This document shows positions 8,074 through 19,172 of a stretch of DNA of 64,000 nucleotides, piece after piece. The notes under the pieces are model-generated. The model saw nothing but the letters and a program-made list of their open reading frames with translations. It ran no database searches and was not told the DNA's origin. Positions within the stretch are counted from its first letter, which is position 1; each line of letters opens with the position of its first letter. The DNA is from Burkholderia sp. (lineage in GTDB: Bacteria > Pseudomonadota > Gammaproteobacteria > Burkholderiales > Burkholderiaceae): NCBI GenBank assembly GCA_031253835.1, contig JAIRVP010000055.1:1-64000 (forward strand). Direction: 5' to 3'. The translations under genes and the position numbers were made by a program.

Positions 8074-9345
8074 TTACTGGCGGCCTTCGCCGTGTCCGAG
8101 CACGACGTACTTCAGCGACGTCAGCCCTTCCAGGCCGACGGGGCCGCGTGCGTGCAGCTTGTCGTTCGAGATGCCGATTTCCGCGCCGAGGCCGAATTCG
8201 AAGCCATCCGCGAAGCGCGTCGACGCGTTGACCATCACGCTCGCCGAATCGACTTCGCGCAGGAAACGCATCGCGCGGTCGTGATCCTCGGTGACGATCG
8301 CATCGGTGTGATGCGAGCCGTAATGGTTGATGTGCTCGATCGCGGCGTCGAGACCGTCGACGACCTTGATCGCGAGCACCGGCGCGAGATATTCGGTGTG
8401 CCAGTCTTCCTCGGTCGCGTCGACGAGCGGGCCGACGCCTGCGTCGGCGAGCACCGCGCGCGCAGCCGCATCGGCGCGCAGCTCGACCTGCTTGTCGCGA
8501 TACAGCTTGCCGAGCGGCGGCAGCAGCGCGGCCGCGATGCCGCTCGACACGAGCAGCGTCTCCATCGTGTTGCAGGTGCCGTAGCGATGCGTCTTCGCGT
8601 TGTCGCAGACGGTCAGCGCCTTGGCGAGATCGGCGCGATCGTCGACGTACACGTGGCAGATGCCGTCGAGATGCTTGATCATCGGCACGCGTGCCTCGTT
8701 GATCAGGCGCTCGATCAGGCTCTTGCCGCCGCGCGGCACGATCACGTCGACGTATTCGGTCATCGTGATCAGCTTGCCGACCGCCGCGCGATCGGCCGTC
8801 GCGACGACCTGCACCGCGTCCTGCGGCAGGCCGGCCGCCTCGAGCCCTTCGCCGATCAGCTTCGCGAGCGCCGCATTCGATTCCAGCGCTTCGGAGCCGC
8901 CGCGCAGGATCGTCGCGTTGCCCGACTTCAGGCACAGCGCGGCCGCGTCGATCGTCACGTTCGGACGCGATTCGTAGATGATGCCGATCACGCCGAGCGG
9001 CACGCGCATCTGGCCGACCTGGATCCCGCTCGGGCGGTACTTGAGGTTGCCGATCTCGCCGATCGGATCGGCCAGCGACGCGACCTGGCGCAGCCCTTCG
9101 ACCATCGTCTTCAACGCCTTGTCCGACAGCGTCAGGCGGTCGACGAACGCCGCATCGAGCCCCTTTTCACGGGCGCGGGCGACGTCGCGTGCATTCGCGT
9201 CCTTCAGCACCTGTGCGTCGCGTTCGATCGCGCGCGCCACCGCGTCGAGCGCCGCGTTCTTCGCGGCCGTGCTGGCGCGCGCCATCGCGCGGGAAGCGTG
9301 CCGGGCGCGACGGCCCAGGTCGGTCATGTACTGATCGATATCCAT
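8074..9345 (-). CDS. proA: gamma-glutamyl phosphate reductase
   Basis: Glutamate-5-semialdehyde dehydrogenase, second step of proline synthesis, NADPH-dependent, 423 residues. Catalytic C230 lies in KHLDGICH and the cofactor-side motif VIYESRPNVT-like IIYESRPNVT is at 122-131. I set the start at 9345 (MDIDQYM) because it gives the family length; an in-frame ATG 81 bp upstream would add unrelated sequence. The partner proB is not next to it, as is common in Burkholderia. Confidence 0.95.
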   Translation of the reverse strand: MDIDQYMTDLGRRARHASRAMARASTAAKNAALDAVARAIERDAQVLKDANARDVARAREKGLDAAFVDRLTLSDKALKTMVEGLRQVASLADPIGEIGNLKYRPSGIQVGQMRVPLGVIGIIYESRPNVTIDAAALCLKSGNATILRGGSEALESNAALAKLIGEGLEAAGLPQDAVQVVATADRAAVGKLITMTEYVDVIVPRGGKSLIERLINEARVPMIKHLDGICHVYVDDRADLAKALTVCDNAKTHRYGTCNTMETLLVSSGIAAALLPPLGKLYRDKQVELRADAAARAVLADAGVGPLVDATEEDWHTEYLAPVLAIKVVDGLDAAIEHINHYGSHHTDAIVTEDHDRAMRFLREVDSASVMVNASTRFADGFEFGLGAEIGISNDKLHARGPVGLEGLTSLKYVVLGHGEGRQ

Positions 9346-9514
9346 CGTGTGACTCGAGAAGCGAGCCGCGCGGAGCGGCATGAATTCGTGGGGGAAGCCT
9401 GGGGGGACCCTGCGCAGGACGGCCATCCCTGCAGGGCGGCGGCCGACAGGCCCCGCCAGCTATCGAAACATTGTAAGCGGGTTGCGCAGCGCGCGCTGAA
9501 GGCCCCGACGGGAC

Positions 9515-10609
9515 TTAGCGTCGCACGCAACCCGCGGTCGGCGGTCGCTCGCCGCGCGCGCCTGCGACCGTCATCGCGAGCTGGAACAGCCCGTCCCACG
9601 GATCGGGCGGCGGTTCGTCCTGCGTGCGGCGGCCCGGCACGACGGCCGTGAGCCCCTTGACCTGCCGGTCGAGCTTCGCGGCGAACGCGAGCGCCTTCTC
9701 GAGCACGCCTTCCGACACGCGGTTCAGCGCGGGGCCGATCAGCCGCTCACGCGGCCCCCAGACGCGGTTCTCGCGCAGCAGCGTCGCCAGCGGCTTGCCG
9801 GCCGTCGCACCGCGCTTGATCCGCAGCAGCGTGCGCAATTCCTCGACGACGGCCCACATCACGAGCACGATCGCCTCGCCCTCGCCCTTCAGCCCGTCGA
9901 TCATCCGCGCGAGCCGCGCGGCGTCGCCCGCGAGCATCGCTTCGTTCAGCTTGAAGACGTCGTAGCGCGCGACGTTCAGCACCGCATCGTGCACCTGCTC
10001 GAACGACAGTGCGCCCTGCGGATACAGCAGCCCGAGCTTCTGGATTTCCTGGTGCGCGGCGAGCAGGTTGCCCTCGACGCGCTCGGCGATGAACTGCAGC
10101 GCGCGCCGCCCGTCGTCGCCGGGCGCGGCACGCTGGCCCTGCATCGCGAGACGCTGGCCGATCCAGTTCGGCAGTTGCGCGCGGTCGACCGGATCGATCT
10201 TCAGCGCGACGCCGCCGTTCTGCAGCGCGGTAAACCACGCGGATTTCTGCGTGGCCGCATCGAGACGCGGCAACGTGACGAGCATCAGCGCGTCGGGATT
10301 GGGCGTGGCCGCGAGCGTCTTCAGCGCATCGGCGCCTTCCTTGCCGGGCTTGCCCGACGGAATGCGCAGCTCGATCAGCTGGCGCTCGCCGAACAGCGAC
10401 ATCGCCTGGGTCGCGCCGAGCAGCACGCTCCAGTCGAAGCCGCGCTCGACCGTATGCACCGAACGCTCGGTGAAGCCGGCCGCGCGCGCGGCCGCACGAA
10501 TGCGGTCGCACGCCTCCTGCGCGAGCAGCGGCTCGTCGCCGTAGACGGTATAGAGCCCGGCCAACCCCTTCGCGAGGTGCGGCTCCAGCGCATCAAGTCG
10601 CAATTGCAT
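9515..10609 (-). CDS. holA: DNA polymerase III subunit delta
   Basis: The delta subunit of the clamp loader, 364 residues, which opens the beta sliding clamp. The N-terminal AAA+-like domain has the expected YTVYGDEPLLAQEACDRIR start; the C-terminal collar region follows. It begins 18 bp downstream of lptE and is part of the conserved leuS-lptE-holA order. No internal irregularity was seen. Confidence 0.93.
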   Translation of the reverse strand: MQLRLDALEPHLAKGLAGLYTVYGDEPLLAQEACDRIRAAARAAGFTERSVHTVERGFDWSVLLGATQAMSLFGERQLIELRIPSGKPGKEGADALKTLAATPNPDALMLVTLPRLDAATQKSAWFTALQNGGVALKIDPVDRAQLPNWIGQRLAMQGQRAAPGDDGRRALQFIAERVEGNLLAAHQEIQKLGLLYPQGALSFEQVHDAVLNVARYDVFKLNEAMLAGDAARLARMIDGLKGEGEAIVLVMWAVVEELRTLLRIKRGATAGKPLATLLRENRVWGPRERLIGPALNRVSEGVLEKALAFAAKLDRQVKGLTAVVPGRRTQDEPPPDPWDGLFQLAMTVAGARGERPPTAGCVRR

Positions 10610-10627
10610 CGCTACGTGCGCCGTCGA

Positions 10628-11179
10628 TCAGAGCGGCGGCGGCGGCAGCGGCGCGCGCGGCACCACGCCCGGCACCACGTCCTCCGGCGCCGGCGTCAGC
10701 GAGTGGACGATCGCGAGACGCCGCATCAGCTGGTCGACCGCGTCGTTCTGCATGTCGCCGTACAGGATGTCGGCTTCCTGCGCCTTCGCGTTCGTGTACT
10801 GGTCGCTGTACGTCATCGCGCGGTTCAGCGCGATCACGCTCATCGGGATCAGCACGGTACCGTCCTTGCTCGTCAGCGTGTAGCGCAGCGTGTAGAACAG
10901 CGCGTACTCCTGCGTCGAGCCGTACTTGTTGAGCGTCAGCGTGTTCTGGCCACGCGATTCCCACATGGTCAGCACGGCGTCGGCGCTGTCCGCCGACTTG
11001 ACGATCTTCGTGTCGCTGCCGGCCTCGACGAGGCGCACAAGGCGCGCCTCGACGGGTGCCGGCGCGCCGGCCACCAGCAGGTGCTTGAACGCGTAGTCCT
11101 GCTGGCCGCGCAACTGGAAGCCGCATGCCGACAGCGCGACCGCGCTGCCGACGAGCATCAAAAACGATCTGCGGATCAC
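10628..11179 (-). CDS. lptE: LPS assembly lipoprotein LptE
   Basis: Outer-membrane lipoprotein that plugs the LptD barrel and helps insert lipopolysaccharide, 183 residues. The signal peptide ends in a lipobox LSAC followed by GFQLRGQ, the hallmark start of mature LptE. I chose the GTG at 11179 because GAAGGAGCGAAG precedes it with good spacing and it gives a full signal peptide (VIRRSFLMLVGSAVALSAC); the next ATG at 11158 would shorten it to an abnormal length. The C-terminus is proline-rich. It lies 38 bp after leuS, as in other Burkholderia. Confidence 0.92.
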   Translation of the reverse strand: MIRRSFLMLVGSAVALSACGFQLRGQQDYAFKHLLVAGAPAPVEARLVRLVEAGSDTKIVKSADSADAVLTMWESRGQNTLTLNKYGSTQEYALFYTLRYTLTSKDGTVLIPMSVIALNRAMTYSDQYTNAKAQEADILYGDMQNDAVDQLMRRLAIVHSLTPAPEDVVPGVVPRAPLPPPPL

Positions 11180-11217
11180 CTTCGCTCCTTCTGGGTACGT
11201 CCGATGGCCGGCGGCCG

Positions 11218-13812
<2,595 letters not shown>

Positions 13813-13993
13813 GGTGTGGTTCGGGCTAGGCTTTAAGCGGCGCGACGGCTCGCGCGCAGAAGTGGATCGAAAGGCGTGCTTGCCCGGCGCAGGAACAGGC
13901 TGGCTGTTTCGGGACCGGGAAAAACGTCGATTATACCGCCCGCGCCGGCCCGCACGGCCGGTCTCGCGGGCCGCGGCCCGCAACAACGGCGTG

Positions 13994-14452
13994 TCAGGGT
14001 TTCGCCGCGGCCGCAGCCGGCGCGGCGGCGCCCGCCTGCGGCGGCATGTCGGTCACGAAACCGATCCGCGTGAGGCCCGCGGCCTGCGCGGCGCCCATCA
14101 CCTGCGCGATCACGTCGTAGCGCGTCGCGCGCGACGCGCGCAGCCGCAGCTCGGGCGGCGCACCGCCCTCGGCGGCGGCCCGGAAGCGCGCGGGCAGCGC
14201 GTCCAGCGCGACGGGTGAGTCGTCCCAGTACAGTTTGCCGGCGTCGTCGATCGACAAGGTGACGGATTGCGGCGTGTCGCGCGCGACGCTGGCCGCGACC
14301 TTCGGCAGGTCGAGCCGGATCGCGTGCGTCATCAGCGGCGCGGTAATGATGAAGATGACGAGCAGCACGAGCATCACGTCGATCAGCGGCGTCATGTTGA
14401 TCTCCGCCATCGGCGCGGACGTCTTGTGGTGCTCGAGCCCGCCGAATGCCAT
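13994..14452 (-). CDS. exbD: ExbD/TolR family biopolymer transport protein
   Basis: A 152-residue inner-membrane protein with one N-terminal transmembrane segment (about 21-41, TPLIDVMLVLLVIFIITAPL) carrying the conserved aspartate D25 used in proton-driven energy coupling. The remainder is a periplasmic domain with a Pro/Ala-rich tail. It is paired with an ExbB/TolQ-type protein 24 bp upstream. These pairs energise TonB or Tol systems; without TonB, TolA or Pal here, the exact partner is not fixed. Confidence 0.9.
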   Translation of the reverse strand: MAFGGLEHHKTSAPMAEINMTPLIDVMLVLLVIFIITAPLMTHAIRLDLPKVAASVARDTPQSVTLSIDDAGKLYWDDSPVALDALPARFRAAAEGGAPPELRLRASRATRYDVIAQVMGAAQAAGLTRIGFVTDMPPQAGAAAPAAAAAKP

Positions 14453-14476
14453 GGTCGTTCCTCCCGGGCCCTTGAG

Positions 14477-15145
14477 TCAGGCGCCTTCTGCGCACACGAA
14501 CACGTGCAGGTCGCGCGCGAAACCGTCGAGCTCCTCGGCGAGCTGCCGGACGAGCCGCCCGAGGATGTTGTAGGCCAGCACCGCGGGAATCGCGACGACG
14601 AGCCCGAACGCGGTCATGATCAGCGCCTCGCCGACCGGCCCCGCGACGTTCTCGATCTGCGCCTGCCCGCTCGCGGCGATGCTGCCGAGCGCGTGGTAGA
14701 TGCCCCACACGGTGCCGAGCAGCCCGACGAACGGCGCGGTGCTGCCGATCGACGCGAGCAGCACCTGGCCGAATTCGAGACGGCGCTGCGAGCGCAGCAT
14801 CGCGTGGCGCAGCGCGCGCAGCACGCGCTCGCTGCGCTCGACGCGCGCGGCCAGCGCGGTCGGGTCGTGGTCGTCGGCCGCGTCGCGCGCGGCTTCGGCG
14901 AGCGGCACGAACACGCGCTCGCGATCGGCGCCGGCGAGCGCGGCAATGCCCGCGTCGAGCGACGGCGCGCGCCAGAACGCGGCGAGCGCGCGCGGCCCCT
15001 GCCGCTTCGCGCGAACCAGGAGCCAGGCTTTCATGAAGAGGAAGCACCAGCTGGCGACGGACATCGCCAGCAGCACATAGGCGACCGCATGCGTGATCGC
15101 ATCGCCGCTTTCGAGGTAGTGGACAACGCCGGTGGGTATCGCCAT
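14477..15145 (-). CDS. exbB: MotA/TolQ/ExbB proton channel family protein
   Basis: A 222-residue protein with a first transmembrane segment near the N-terminus (AYVLLAMSVASWCFLF) and two more in the second half (IGSTAPFVGLLGTVWGIYHAL and ALIMTAFGLVVAIPAVLAYNIL), the layout of ExbB/TolQ. It forms the proton channel with the neighbouring ExbD. It lies 18 bp after dapB. Confidence 0.9.
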   Translation of the reverse strand: MAIPTGVVHYLESGDAITHAVAYVLLAMSVASWCFLFMKAWLLVRAKRQGPRALAAFWRAPSLDAGIAALAGADRERVFVPLAEAARDAADDHDPTALAARVERSERVLRALRHAMLRSQRRLEFGQVLLASIGSTAPFVGLLGTVWGIYHALGSIAASGQAQIENVAGPVGEALIMTAFGLVVAIPAVLAYNILGRLVRQLAEELDGFARDLHVFVCAEGA

Positions 15146-15163
15146 CGGAGTTTCCCCGTGGGG

Positions 15164-15961
15164 TCAGCGCAGGCCGAGCACGTCCTGCATGTCGAACAGG
15201 CCGGCGCCGCGCGCCGACAGGAAGCGGACCGCGCGCAACGCGCCCTGCGCGTACGACACGCGGCTCGACGACTTGTGCGTGATCTCGATGCGCTCGCCGA
15301 TCCCGGCGAACAGCACGGTGTGATCGCCGACGATGTCGCCGCCGCGCACGGCCGCGAAGCCGATCGACGACGGGTCGCGCTCGCCCGTCACGCCGTGGCG
15401 GCCGTAGACCGCGCAGTCGTCGAGCGAGCGGCCGAGCGCGCCGGCGACGGCTTCGCCCATCATCAGCGCGGTGCCCGACGGCGCATCGACCTTGTGGCGG
15501 TGGTGCGCCTCGATGATCTCGATGTCGTAGCCGTGCGAGAAATGCTTCGCCGCGAATTCGAGCAGCTTCAGCGTGACGTTCACGCCGACGCTCATGTTCG
15601 CCGCGAACACGATGCCGATCCTGGCCGCGGCGGCCTGCAGCTCGGCCTTCTGCTCGGCGGTGAAGCCGGTCGTGCCGATCACGAGCTTCACGTCGTGGCG
15701 CAACGCGGCCGCGAGGTGGGCCATCGTGCCTTCCGGCCGCGTGAAATCGATCAGGGTGTCGGCCTGCGCGAACACGGCGTCGAGGTCGTCGGTCAGCTTG
15801 ATCCCGGTTTCCTTGCCGAGGAACGCACCGGCGTCCTGGCCGAGGAACGGCGAATCGGCGCGGTCGAGCGCGCCGACGAGCTGCGCGTCGGGTTCGTTGA
15901 GAACGGCTTCGATCAGCATCCGGCCCATTCGGCCCGATGCGCCGGCAATCGCAATCTTCAT
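15164..15961 (-). CDS. dapB: 4-hydroxy-tetrahydrodipicolinate reductase
   Basis: DapB, 265 residues, reduces hydroxy-tetrahydrodipicolinate in the lysine and meso-diaminopimelate pathway. The N-terminal nucleotide motif AGASGRMGR is at 6-14 and the catalytic segment EAHHRHKVDAPSGTA at 151-165. The start ATG at 15961 gives the canonical MKIAIAGASG beginning. It follows bamE in the array. Confidence 0.97.
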   Translation of the reverse strand: MKIAIAGASGRMGRMLIEAVLNEPDAQLVGALDRADSPFLGQDAGAFLGKETGIKLTDDLDAVFAQADTLIDFTRPEGTMAHLAAALRHDVKLVIGTTGFTAEQKAELQAAAARIGIVFAANMSVGVNVTLKLLEFAAKHFSHGYDIEIIEAHHRHKVDAPSGTALMMGEAVAGALGRSLDDCAVYGRHGVTGERDPSSIGFAAVRGGDIVGDHTVLFAGIGERIEITHKSSSRVSYAQGALRAVRFLSARGAGLFDMQDVLGLR

Positions 15962-16024
15962 GGCTTTCTACACGACAGGTCTAAAGGCGGGCGGCGCGAG
16001 CCGCCCTGATTCCGCAAGCCGGGC

Positions 16025-16840
16025 TTACTGCGCCGGCGCGGTGAGCGGCTGGTTCTGCAGGTTGTCCGAGCCTTGCGGGCCGACCGGCGGCGCCGCCTCG
16101 TTCGACACGTTCGGCTGCGGCGGACGATGGAACTGGAACTGCGGCTGGATCGCCGGCGCGGCACCCGGCGGCTGGCCGCCCGGTACCGGCGCGCCGCTCG
16201 AAGCCTGCGCGGACGGCGTGAAGCGGCGCCCAGCCGAACCCTGCCCCGACACCTGGTTGGTCGCGCGGTTCGCCGCGCGGGCAGCCTGTGCGTTCGCATC
16301 CTGGTCGACCACTGCGCCGGACGCCGGCACGGCGGCGGCCGGGCTGGCGACGGCTTCCGGCGCCGGCGCGCTCGCCGCTTGTGCCGCGCTCGCGGCGGCG
16401 GCTTCGGATGCCTTCCGCGCCGCTGCGGCGGCCTTCGCCTTCTTGCCGCCGCGGTCGCCGTCGATGTCGGCCAGCAGGTCGAGCTCGGACGGCAGGTTGT
16501 CGGCGCCGGTCCAGCTTGCGAGGCGGTCACCCGAGAAGGTCACCACGAGGTCGCGCTGCTGGACGATCGACGTCGAGCCGCGCTTGAAGTAGAAGAGGTA
16601 ATCCCAGCGATCCGCGTGGAACATGTCCGCGAGCAGCGGCGTGCCGAGCAGTGCGCGGACTTGCTCGCGCGTCATGCCGGCCTGCAACTGCGCGGCTTTC
16701 TCCTGCGACACGAAGTTGCCCTGCACGACGGTGATCCGATAGGGCGTGATGCTCTGCGCAATGCGCTGCGTCGCGCTGTCGTAAGACGAACAACCCGCCA
16801 GCGCGATGACGGCGGCGGCAGCGATGATGGCACTCCGCAT
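16025..16840 (-). CDS. bamE: outer membrane assembly lipoprotein BamE with long C-terminal extension
   Basis: BamE/SmpA/OmlA, a lipoprotein of the beta-barrel assembly complex. The lipobox LAGC puts the acylated cysteine at C17. The SmpA domain spans about residues 30-110 (GMTREQVRALLGTPLLADMF). Beyond it is a roughly 160-residue tail rich in Ala, Pro and Gln with no recognisable fold, making the protein 271 residues against about 110 in E. coli. I chose 16840 because GAGGAGTCGC precedes it; an in-frame ATG 48 bp upstream lacks a signal peptide. It is divergent from fur. Confidence 0.92.
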   Translation of the reverse strand: MRSAIIAAAAVIALAGCSSYDSATQRIAQSITPYRITVVQGNFVSQEKAAQLQAGMTREQVRALLGTPLLADMFHADRWDYLFYFKRGSTSIVQQRDLVVTFSGDRLASWTGADNLPSELDLLADIDGDRGGKKAKAAAAARKASEAAAASAAQAASAPAPEAVASPAAAVPASGAVVDQDANAQAARAANRATNQVSGQGSAGRRFTPSAQASSGAPVPGGQPPGAAPAIQPQFQFHRPPQPNVSNEAAPPVGPQGSDNLQNQPLTAPAQ

Positions 16841-16981
16841 GCGACTCCTCTGAAAGTGCGAAAGCGATTCTGGGATCATTTCCTTCACCGTGCTGACCCG
16901 CGTACAGGCCGCGCGTGTTTCTGGAACGGCGAAAAGCCGGTAACATTGAAGCCCTGCATTGTACTCTAGGGACGCCTAGCC

Positions 16982-17410
16982 ATGACCAATCCGACGGATC
17001 TCAAGAATATCGGGCTAAAGGCCACCCTACCGCGCCTCAAGATTCTCGAGATCTTCCAGCAGAGCCCGGTACGCCACCTGACGGCCGAAGACGTCTACCG
17101 CAACCTGCTCAACGAGCAGCTCGACATCGGGCTCGCCACCGTCTACCGCGTGCTCACGCAGTTCGAGCAGGCCGGCCTGCTCACGCGCAGCAACTTCGAA
17201 TCCGGCAAGGCCGTGTTCGAGCTGAACGAAGGCTCGCACCACGACCACCTCGTGTGCCTCGATTGCGGCCGCGTCGAGGAATTCTTCGATGCCGAGATCG
17301 AAAGCCGCCAGCAGGCGATCGCGAAGGAGCGCGGCTTCCGGCTCCAGGAGCACTCGCTCGCGATGTACGGTTCGTGCACGACCGAGAACTGCCCGCACCG
17401 CAAGCACTGA
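16982..17410 (+). CDS. fur: ferric uptake regulator
   Basis: Fur, 142 residues, iron-responsive repressor. The winged helix lies in residues 1-80 (ATVYRVLTQFEQAGLL) and metal sites are visible: HHDH (86-89), the C92-x2-C95 pair, and C132/C137 near the C-terminus. The divergent bamE-fur arrangement is typical of this group and of many proteobacteria. It is followed by a strong terminator. Confidence 0.97.
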   Translation: MTNPTDLKNIGLKATLPRLKILEIFQQSPVRHLTAEDVYRNLLNEQLDIGLATVYRVLTQFEQAGLLTRSNFESGKAVFELNEGSHHDHLVCLDCGRVEEFFDAEIESRQQAIAKERGFRLQEHSLAMYGSCTTENCPHRKH

Positions 17411-17440
17411 TCGCCGATTCGCGCGCGTCACGCACGCAAG

Positions 17441-17477
17441 ACGGCCCGGCCGGCATCTCGCCGCCCGGGCCGTTTTT
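17441..17477 (+). terminator. intrinsic terminator after fur
   Basis: ACGGCCCGG (17441-17449) pairs with CCGGGCCGT (17465-17473), followed by TTTT. It lies 30 bp beyond the fur stop and separates fur from the convergent allA. Confidence 0.88.
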
Positions 17478-17513
17478 CTTGTCCGGTCGTGTCGTGCGGG
17501 CCGGCCGGAATGC

Positions 17514-18047
17514 TTACGAATGCCCTTCGACGCTCGCGCAGGCCGGCTCGAACTCGAGCGCCCATGCGAAATCGAGCGGGATCTCGTCGCAGTTCGGCTG
17601 CGGGCCGCCGCGATCGACGATCACGAAATCGCTGACCGCGTCGAGCGCGAGCAGCGGATGGTGCCAGACGCCCTTCGCATAGTTCACGCCCTGCCAGCCT
17701 TCGGCCAGGAACGCGCGCATCGCGTCGGGCCGGAAGTCGCCGGCCGGCGCGACGACGATCGCGTAGCGCGACACGGCCGCGAGCGGGATGAACGCCTGGC
17801 TGCCGTGCGGATGGCGCTCCATCAGCGTGACCGCGACCGGCAGCGTGCGCGGCTGCGCACGAAACACGCTGACGAGCGGCCGGCCGCCGTCCGCGCACAC
17901 GTCGATCGTCGCGAGATCGTGAAAGCGCTCGGTCGTGCCGCCGTTGATCGGGAAGTGCCGCGCGCCTTCGAGCGCGATCACGTCGCCGAACGGCGCGAAC
18001 GCTTCGCGGGTCAGGCGCTCGACGCGCAGGATGCGGGATCCGGTCAT
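17514..18047 (-). CDS. allA: ureidoglycolate lyase
   Basis: AllA-type ureidoglycolate lyase, 177 residues, a cupin-like enzyme that splits (S)-ureidoglycolate into glyoxylate and urea, the last step after allantoicase. Family segments include APFGDVIALEG and ERHPHGSQAFIPL. The ATG at 18047 follows GGAGGGCAACGTC. It begins 14 bp after the allantoicase gene and the two are certainly co-transcribed. Confidence 0.92.
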   Translation of the reverse strand: MTGSRILRVERLTREAFAPFGDVIALEGARHFPINGGTTERFHDLATIDVCADGGRPLVSVFRAQPRTLPVAVTLMERHPHGSQAFIPLAAVSRYAIVVAPAGDFRPDAMRAFLAEGWQGVNYAKGVWHHPLLALDAVSDFVIVDRGGPQPNCDEIPLDFAWALEFEPACASVEGHS

Positions 18048-18061
18048 GACGTTGCCCTCCT

Positions 18062-19069
18062 TCAGGCCGGCTCGCCCCACAGACGCAGGCGCGACACGCC
18101 GCCGTCCGGGAAGATGTTGAAGCGCACGTGCGTGACGGGGCCGAGCGCGGCGAGCGCGTCGAACGTGTGCACGTGATCCATCTGCAGCTTCTGCTCGCCG
18201 AGCAGTTCGGCCCAGAACATCGCCTGCGTGACGAGCGAATCGTCGGTGCCGCCCGTGACATGCGCGGCCTGCAGCGAGCAGCGGTCGGGGAAATTGCCCT
18301 TGAAGAACGCCGTATCGACCTCGACGCGCCGGATGATGCCCGGCCGCGCGAGCGCGACGATCGCCCAGTCGTTGCCGGGCTCGCGGCGGCGCCGCGTTTC
18401 CCAGCCGTCGCCCATGTTCGCGCCGCGCCCCGGCATCAGCATCTGCGATGCCGGCCCGAAGTGCTGGTTGTTCGCGGCCACCAGGTAGCCGCCGTTCTCG
18501 ATCGCCGCGAGATCGACGAGCTCGCCGGCCGGCACGTGGCGCCAGTCGCGCTGCGGCTGGCCGTACACGCGCAGCCGCGCGAGCCCGCCATCCGGATACA
18601 GGTTCACGCGCAGGTGCGTGACCGGCTGCGCGTCGTCCACGCTCACGTAGTGATGCGAATTGCCCTGCAGCGTCGTCGCGGGGACGATCGTGCGCCATTC
18701 GGCGTCGTCGGGCGGCGTGTCGCCGTCGGCCGCACACGCCTCGATCGACGCGGCCGGCGGGAAGTTGCCGGTGAAGTGGCTCGTATCGAGATCGACGCCG
18801 TGGATCACGCCCGGCCGCGCGAGGCGCACCACGCAGAAATCGTGGCCGGTCGTGCGCTTGCGGCGCGTTTCCCAGCCGTCCATCCACTTGCCGTGGTCGT
18901 CGTACTTGCCGGGGATGAACACGGCCGGCTCCGGATTCAGCATGCGCTCCTTCGGCGCGAAGAATTCGTCGCTGGCAAAGAGCGCCTGCGCACCGAGGCG
19001 CGGGTCGGCGAGGTTCATGTAACGCCGCGTGAAGGCCGGCGCGTTCGGATCGAGGATGGGGGCTGCCAT
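18062..19069 (-). CDS. alc: allantoicase
   Basis: Allantoate amidinohydrolase, 335 residues, which converts allantoate to ureidoglycolate and urea. The protein shows the family's internal duplication: two discoidin-like repeats (about 20-180 and 190-335), each with a DGWETRR-type motif, FTGNFPP/FKGNFPD and NLYPDGGLARLR/NIFPDGGVSRLR. The start at 19069 (MAAPILDPNAPAF) is the family N-terminus; a longer open frame upstream is not supported. It lies about 100 bp downstream of dctA in the same direction. Confidence 0.94.
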   Translation of the reverse strand: MAAPILDPNAPAFTRRYMNLADPRLGAQALFASDEFFAPKERMLNPEPAVFIPGKYDDHGKWMDGWETRRKRTTGHDFCVVRLARPGVIHGVDLDTSHFTGNFPPAASIEACAADGDTPPDDAEWRTIVPATTLQGNSHHYVSVDDAQPVTHLRVNLYPDGGLARLRVYGQPQRDWRHVPAGELVDLAAIENGGYLVAANNQHFGPASQMLMPGRGANMGDGWETRRRREPGNDWAIVALARPGIIRRVEVDTAFFKGNFPDRCSLQAAHVTGGTDDSLVTQAMFWAELLGEQKLQMDHVHTFDALAALGPVTHVRFNIFPDGGVSRLRLWGEPA

Positions 19070-19172
19070 GTCGTCTCCACTATCTTGTGAGGGGCCGGCG
19101 CATCGTCGGGCCGGCCGCAGGAAATTCGATCGCGCGAAACGGCCGGGGAAGCCGATTCGCGCGGGGCCGCGC

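Noticed and set aside
13966..13981. GCGGGCCGCGGCCCGC palindrome after exbD as a terminator
   Set aside because: No U-tract follows on either strand and the leuS gene continues in the same direction.
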